The position numbers and the translations under genes are program-made. DNA of 64,000 nt. It comes from Reticulitermes speratus. Taxonomy: Eukaryota; Arthropoda; Insecta; Blattodea; Rhinotermitidae. The notes beneath the pieces were generated by a model that saw only the letters and a list, made by a program, of their open reading frames with translations, ran no database searches and was not told where the DNA came from. Position 1 is the stretch's first letter; every line of letters begins with the position of its first letter. Of the stretch, positions 58,575 to 64,000 are shown one piece after another. The stretch is taken from positions 23,092,406 through 23,156,405 of the forward strand of contig JAJKFL010000004.1 in the NCBI GenBank assembly GCA_021186555.1, given 5' to 3'.

Positions 58575-60872
58575 CGGATAAATGTAACAAAATCGACATG
58601 GGACATGTAAATAATAAGCTGTGCAAATAAGTTAAAATCAGGCCCTAATAATAGTAATTTTATAATATCTGATCACCTGGGAAGGATCCAGGAAGCAAAG
58701 ATCGGAACACCTTTCGTGTTACGCTATAATTCTGTCACATCTTTTCCGAATTTGAAATTCAATTTGCAAAGAATTTTGAAACATTATTTTGTAAACACTG
58801 CCTATACGAGTATGGTTGTGGTGCGTTTCTATAACTAGTTGTACCCGTGCGAATAATTCGCACATAGAAACAGTAAAAAATCTAACCAACAAAATTTATA
58901 GCATCTTAATCTTAATGCATATTAAAAACTCTACTTACTGATGCTTCATGCTGGATAATTTTTTTCGGAAATCAATGGATCATAAGCAGCAGGTAAGTGA
59001 GAAACAAAACTTTCCGATGACGTATAAATAAGAAGTAAAACGTTGAAATTGACAGTGCTGCCACCACCGAAGAACAAAGGGAAGCTATTTTTTTGAGACG
59101 GAGTTAATGAAAATTAAGGAGCTTGCAATCAATGCCCAATCATATGCTTTATAACAATGTCTATCTTGAAAAGATCCATTCGGTATTTTAGAAGATCATG
59201 ATTTTGCCAACAGACCTTACCGTAATAATATATGATAATATTACTGTAGGAGACCGATGTCATTCGAATGGCTATACGAGGGTCCAGGGCTCGCAGACGT
59301 CGGTATCCTTTTATCATAACTCATAAATATCACTTCGTATTAAGAAGAGGTGCTTCTTGTAGCGAACAAACTCTAACAATTAGACAGGATTAGTGGCATG
59401 GAAATCATTCTGTACGTGCTTACAAGTACATGCTATTATATACGGAAAGTCTCGCGTGTCTCATATTTTCATCTAAAGATGAAAGTAATTATGGTGTTAG
59501 GCAGAAGGCCGCCTCTCTTGCCACACATCTGTTTGAATGTGAATGGCATTATGCTATCCACTGGCCTACCAAACTTGATGCTGGCTGAACTGCAGTCAGG
59601 CTGAAAATGATGCAGCTTCAAAGTACGGGTCACGTGCTGAATTATTAGGAGCTTTATACCATCTTTTCATCGCAGTACACGATTATTGTGATACATATAT
59701 AATAACGGATCGAAGATCTCAGCTTACACCCTAATCGACAACTTTGATAATTACATCCGGATACTCTGGGTCACGTCTGAATAGGTAAATGTAGGGAAAG
59801 GAATATGATTATATGAGGCCACCATGTAACATGAATGATTAACCCGGAAGAGAGGAGTGTGCCAAATTGAGGGGAAATTAATAATATGTGGACTGAACTG
59901 CTTTGTCCTTGTTTGTGTTCAAGCAGAATGTTTAGACATTTTTTTATTGTAACGACGATTGTGAGGTGAGTGGAAATCTTAAGAGAAAGGGACAGTTAAC
60001 TTTCAGATGGAATTAGTTGATTCGCAGGCCATTTACTCTTCACTGCAGAAGTTATATGGATGGCACTTGCAATATACGCTCTTCGGATCCTTTGACTTCT
60101 TTCTCCATTCTCTATCTCACTCATTTACTCTCTTTTCCCACGAACCGTGACGTCTTTCTGTAATAATTTCAGTTCATGTAGAACTATGTTGTAATTAATT
60201 TTGCTTTTTTCGCGTGGATTATATAACCTTTGGCATTTTAAGCGCTAGTGGTGATACGTATATAAGTTTGTTTAATCAGTTAAGTACAAGGACCACAAAC
60301 ACGTTCTTAGAAATGTTGGTTGGTATTCACAGATCTGGCGTAGCCAGTATGTGCAATCACAGGTCAGCTGGTAGTTCTCCAGTTTCGGATCTGTGGGCTG
60401 AATGCATCCAGCGCAATTCAATACGAATACTTAGTCATCTCTTTCTCACTTTCCCCACCCCCCCACCTCCACCACAGTAATCCTAGAATATTTCAGTAGG
60501 GTAAAAGCGAAAGCACTTTGTCGGGTCTTGCCTGATAAGATCACAACAAAAATATTAAGCCTAAGCCATTTCAGTGAGACAGCATCTTGAAATCCTGTCG
60601 CTTCTACATTTTCCAGTTTCACCACCTCGGATGTCCTCCCTCTTCAGCTGCTCCAGGGAAGCACCACGAAATATGTCATATTGCGTGTTTTCGTAACACA
60701 CCACAGTTCTGTAATGCACACAATGTTAACAGCACGAATGTAAAATTACGTGGCTTATTTTAACGACATGTCTCACGCCTTTCTGACATTTAAGCTTCTA
60801 TTTAATAAATTAGAACTGTCTTCCGTGTAGGAACAGGGACGGTGTAGCCTGTATAATGATTGGGCTAGTTGC
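58575..60872. other. Unassigned non-coding DNA
   Basis: Nothing recognised apart from a 17-bp palindrome GTGCGAATAATTCGCAC at 58847-58863 and a CAG|GTAAGT at 58990-58998 lacking an upstream pyrimidine tract. Confidence 0.5.
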
Positions 60873-60874
60873 TG

Positions 60875-61030
60875 GAGAACTGGGGAAGACCGTCTCAAGG
60901 CCCATCCCGCCTCATATTTAATTGGTAGGGGTGGTAATTCTCCGGTAATAAAGCGGCCGGGGCGTGAAGTTGACCAACACTACCATCCAGTACCGTGATT
61001 AGGAGTGAACTGGGATCGGTAAAACGAAAT
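60875..61030 (+). mobile_element. SINE family B body fragment
   Basis: CAAGGCCCATCCCGCCTCAT, GGTAGGGGTGGTAATTCTCC, TAAAGCGGCCGGGGCGTGAA and TTGACCAACACTACCATCCA, then AGTGAACTGGGATCGG. Head and tail missing. Confidence 0.72.
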
Positions 61031-61509
61031 TTTATGAAAGATGATTCCAACCCACGGACCTCAGTGTCAGATTTGTTTAACATTCAGGCGTTCCTCACAA
61101 AAATGGGGGGGGGGGGGGGGGTTGGGAACGCTTCATTGAACAGTAATCCGGTTATAAGACACATTTCGAAATGGATTTCAAGTAATTCATCGGTGACTTG
61201 TTATTGCTTGTCCTTCAGTTGTTATTGTGCTTGTTTTTTTGAGGGCTTTGTCCTGTAGATTGCAAACAGTGTCGGCAACTTTCTGGTTCCGTTTACTGAT
61301 AATACTTCCAAACGAACCTGACTTATGCTATGAGCGACGAGTGTACACGTGTAATGTCATGTACATTATGTAACAGATATAGCAATCGTTCTTATTTGAA
61401 TTTACGTATAGGCCCTGTATCTTATGTTTTGCAATTTGTTTTCTGTATTAGTGCAGATTTAATTATTTTAAAAATACTTTTGTTGAAACTTGAACCGAAT
61501 TTTCTCTTC
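61031..61509. other. Unassigned spacer with G run
   Basis: A G homopolymer at about 61105-61121. Nothing else recognised. Confidence 0.5.
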
Positions 61510-61690
61510 GTCAGGAAATCCAGAGAGCCTGTAGGGCCCATCTAGACTCCTGTTCAGTTAGGTACCGATTTGTTTCCCCGGGGTAAGCGGCTGGCGTGTG
61601 AAGTGGACCGTTCCTGTCTTTGAATTGGGCTACACCGTACTCCTCCTATATGCCGTTGTGGCGTGTATGCGGACAACCCTTAAACATTTA
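61510..61690 (+). mobile_element. SINE family B partial, type-1 tail
   Basis: TAGGGCCCATCTAGACTCCT, TTTCCCCGGGGTAAGCGGCT, GTGTGAAGTGGACCGTTCC and the tail ATGCCGTTGTGGCGTGTATG, CGGACAACCCTT. Head missing. Confidence 0.72.
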
Positions 61691-62335
61691 TCTATTCGTT
61701 TTTAGTGAACAGTGAAGAAATTTAAGTGTCTTACTGTATGCCGTGTCTGAATGGGGGTTTTTTTCTTGTCGTTTACGGATATTCATGCTCTTTATGAATG
61801 TTGAACAAGAAAATTGAGAAGATCAGAAGATAATGAATGAGAGTGTAAAAGGTTTCATATAGGCATTTGAGGTTTTTTTTTTTATATTTGATGGTGCCTC
61901 TAAGTTATGTTTGCAGTAGGCTATGTTTAAAATGCCTTGACATAAGCTACAGGACGATGAAACGATTTGTGCTCAAGGTTTTCGATTCGTGTCTATCGTA
62001 TCTTCAAGTAGTTCATACATCCTGCAATACTGCTATACTCCAGCTGCCTTGACGTAAGGGCATTGCTGATAGAGCTGCGTCGCTAAAGTAGAAATATAAA
62101 TGACTGCAAACTAGTTACGAAGAAAGCCGACACAGTTGTGCAATGAGCATTACTGTAAGAAACATGAGGAAATACTTGCAAACTACATGCACGGAGTTTG
62201 CAGTGGCCAGTGGACTCGTACATTAAACGTTAGGGGCCGTCAGGTTTTGAAGGTCTCTTACCAGTAGCCTCATTGCAAGTTCCCTGCAATAGTACGAATT
62301 ACGTGAAATTACCAGATGTGTCACTGTGACAAACT
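61691..62335. other. Unassigned non-coding DNA
   Basis: Nothing recognised. Confidence 0.45.
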
Positions 62336-62337
62336 AA

Positions 62338-62425
62338 CTCACAGGAGCACAGTCTCTCTTTAGGAGATTGACTCTGGTCAAGAAACTCCCCGCATTTTAT
62401 GGAGTTCAAAATCAACTTTATATGA
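62338..62425 (-). mobile_element. LINE 3'-UTR fragment
   Basis: AAGAAACTCCCCGCATTTTATGG on + is the reverse complement of the sequence just after the stop of the LINE at 62818 (CATAAAACGCGGGGAAT) and 39590. Only the end of the element is present, about 480 bp from a larger copy on the opposite strand. Confidence 0.55.
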
Positions 62426-62503
62426 TCCATGATCCGTGCATTAGTCGTATAATATTACATACAAGAATAGTACCAACAAATTGCGCACAAGTATATTAAA
62501 AGT

Positions 62504-62682
62504 ACAGTCAAACCCGGTTATAACGACATGGGTTCTTGCGACACCTCGTATGTAGCGTCAGATATTCTATGGTACGAATTAATTTCTCACTATTAACCAT
62601 AATACTGTGTATTATATTCCTCGTTTATAACGACACAAAATGTTCAGTCCCTTTCATGAGGTTGTAACTGATTTCGACTGTA
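62504..62682. mobile_element. pogo/mariner-like miniature element, 175 bp, exact TA flanks
   Basis: TA at 62504-62505 and 62681-62682. The left end is CAGTCAAACCCGGTTATAAC; the right end read inward is CAGTCGAAATCAGTTACAAC. The GTTATAACGACA word recurs inside (TTATAACGACAC near 62625). No coding capacity. Confidence 0.8.
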
Positions 62683-62683
62683 G

Positions 62684-62750
62684 TCATATACACAGTGACC
62701 TCCTACATGTTTCGGCAAATTATGTGGCTGTCCTCGGGGGGGGGGGGGGT
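62684..62750 (-). repeat. Fold-back family H, left arm
   Basis: On the minus strand CGAGGACAGCCACATAATTT, GCCGAAACATGTAGGAGGTC, matching in inverse orientation the arm at 63212-63275. It is followed on + by a G run at about 62736-62749. Confidence 0.8.
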
Positions 62751-62817
62751 AAAGCAGAAAGGATGAATACTTAAAAGTTCGGATTACTGGATTGGTTCTG
62801 ATACTTCAGTAATTTAA

Positions 62818-63192
62818 CCTCTTAATGATCTGTACTCATCACCAAATATTATTCGGGTCATCAAATCAACAAGAATGAGGTGGCCGGGCCATGTAGCACG
62901 TATGGGTGAGGGGAGAGGTGCGTACAGGATTTTGGTGAGGAGACCTGAGGGAAGGAGACCACTTGGAAGACCCAGGCGTAAATGGGAGGATAATATAAAA
63001 ATGGATCTTCAAGAAGTGGGATGGGGGCATGGACTGGATTGATATGGCTCAGGATAGGGACAGGTGGCTGGCTCTTGTGAGTGAGGTAATGAACCTTCGG
63101 GTTCCATAAAACGCGGGGAATATCTTGACTAGCTGACGACCTGCTAGCTTCTCAAGAAGGACTCTGCTCCATGGAGCTAGTTAGTTAGTTAT
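62818..63192 (+). mobile_element. LINE 3' end with GTTA tail
   Basis: Frame reads [26 protein letters not shown], then [15 protein letters not shown] and [10 protein letters not shown]. After a frameshift near 63025 it reads [13 protein letters not shown] and [12 protein letters not shown], then a stop. The 3' UTR (CTAGCTTCTCAAGAAGGACT, CTGCTCCATGGAGCTAG) and the terminal GTTAGTTAGTTA (about 63180-63190) match the copy at 39590. Better preserved than that copy, but still a 5'-truncated fragment without catalytic domains. Confidence 0.88.
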
Positions 63193-63211
63193 GTATTCTT
63201 CCTTTGTGTCA

Positions 63212-63275
63212 TCCTCCCTGAGGATGACCACATGATTGGACGAAACATGTAGGAGGTCATTTTGTATATAACCAT
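63212..63275 (+). repeat. Fold-back family H, right arm with hammerhead-like core
   Basis: CCTCC (63213-63217), CTGAGGA (63218-63224), a 17-nt segment, GAAA (63242-63245), CATGT, A, GGAGG (63252-63256). CCTCC and GGAGG are complementary, and CTGAGGA/GAAA fit the two strands of a hammerhead core (CUGANGA...GAAA). The helix between is weak and offset by one base from the canonical position. Inverted copy at 62684-62740. Confidence 0.7.
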
Positions 63276-64000
63276 TTTTAATACATTTCTATGCATTTCG
63301 TTGGTACTATTGCTGTATACAATACAAGTCCAAAATGTTCATTACCATATTTCCAGGAGCTTGCTGGTTCCTTTTTCAGGACATCCCAAGGTATTGGTAG
63401 GGTTTGTTCTGATTCAAAAATGATTAAAAATTGTTTGCGAAGCTTCATTAGAATCTTCATAGCATAACAGTGCGCATTATCTGTGTACTTATAAATTCAT
63501 GCTGAGAACTGGGATTTAAATATGTTAGAAACCTCAAAACGCTATTATGAAAGGTAAATTTATGGACAGTGTGGGTGGTTGTGGTGCTACAATCCGTCCC
63601 CCTTCAGGGGCGTCAGCTGGTATTAATTTTTTTCCTCCCCCACCCAAACGCGGGGGTGGAGCATGATGTAATTATTGTACTTAATAATGATGGCACAAAA
63701 TTGCTTTCGCACCAATGGCAAAGCTGGTGTGGGGTCGGACTGTTGGTGTACTGTTGCCAGGACAACCGTCAGGTGACTAACGATTTCAAGGGGTTAGCGC
63801 AAGCAGTGAGTTTTGGGGGAGGGACTATTTTAAAAAGGGGTAGTAAGCAGGAAAGGGTAAGTCTAGGTGGAACTGGCCACGTGGCGAAGGGTGTGCACGT
63901 AATAATTTTTTCGCTGTAGCGTGCCCCATTCTCTTAGAGTTACGTCATAAAGTTTAGTTCTAGCACTGTTTGATTCTATTTTTCTACTCACAGAATTGTT
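63276..64000. other. Unassigned DNA at window end
   Basis: Holds a 116-codon frame at 63569-63919 (MWVVVVLQSVPLQG...) with no recognisable domain. The segment is richer in G than its surroundings (GCGGGGGTGG, GGGGGAGGG). It might be part of an unrecognised repeat. No gene claimed. Confidence 0.4.

Noticed and set aside
58990..58998. Third recursive splice site at 58992/58993
   Set aside because: CAGGTAAGT is present, but the preceding 20 bases are purine-rich.
63569..63919. 116-codon open frame on + as a gene
   Set aside because: No domain, signal or family recognised; no splice or start context; its length is unremarkable for 64 kb read in six frames. G-rich composition is noted in the feature list.
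1..64000. LTR retrotransposon or integrated virus
   Set aside because: No long direct-repeat pair, primer-binding site, integrase, protease, capsid or glycoprotein-like frame was seen.

Overview
This window is eukaryotic, repeat-rich, protein-gene-poor DNA, most likely from an insect. The tRNA-derived SINE families, the LINE 3' fragments and the hairpin-type repeats are of kinds I associate with cockroach and termite (Blattodea) genomes. That placement is inference from remembered families, not from a search. No open frame exceeds about 118 codons, none matches a host protein I recognise, and no convincing exon, CDS, rRNA, snRNA or true tRNA gene was found. The window is best read as intergenic DNA or the interior of a very long intron.

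The interpretable content is almost all mobile-element debris. (1) SINE family A: five copies with a tRNA-like head and a GAGG-rich tail (1459, 22508, 34149, 43490, 56084). (2) SINE family B: about fifteen full or partial copies that share a central CCCTGGGG...GGTAAAGCGGCCG body but carry different heads and two different tails. (3) hAT-type non-autonomous elements with 8-bp target-site duplications (2561-3004, 5849-6310, 36859-37348, and a 160-bp family at 8627, 14857 and 42302). (4) pogo-like TA-flanked miniature elements (11334, 26331, 27437, 48028, 62506). (5) LINE 3' fragments (8812, 34600, 36685, 38975, 39590, 56354, 62338, 62818). (6) Hairpin or fold-back repeats of three families (G, D, H) that share a TGARGATG...CGAAAC motif. 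(7) Two minisatellites with higher-order structure (36-bp unit at 3632-4675; 53-bp unit at 46228-46618) and many microsatellites and C/G runs.

Layout: 1-3 kb SINEs and a hAT element; 3.6-4.7 kb minisatellite; 5.28 kb a textbook-looking recursive splice site on the + strand; 5.8-16 kb scattered miniature elements; 16-30 kb hairpin repeats, a long unclassified repeat and pogo-like elements; 30-44 kb dense SINEs with a LINE/hAT/SINE nested insertion at 36.7-37.4 kb; 46 kb a second minisatellite; 48-58 kb SINE-rich, including a SINE/LINE cluster at 55.6-56.8 kb; 58-64 kb a full-length SINE and an inverted-repeat structure enclosing a LINE 3' end at 62.7-63.3 kb.

The most notable observations are the candidate recursive splice site at 5284/5285 (which would put the window in a long + strand intron), the hammerhead-ribozyme-like core shared by three hairpin families, the modular SINE heads and tails, and the three-layer nested insertion with exact target-site duplications at both upper layers.
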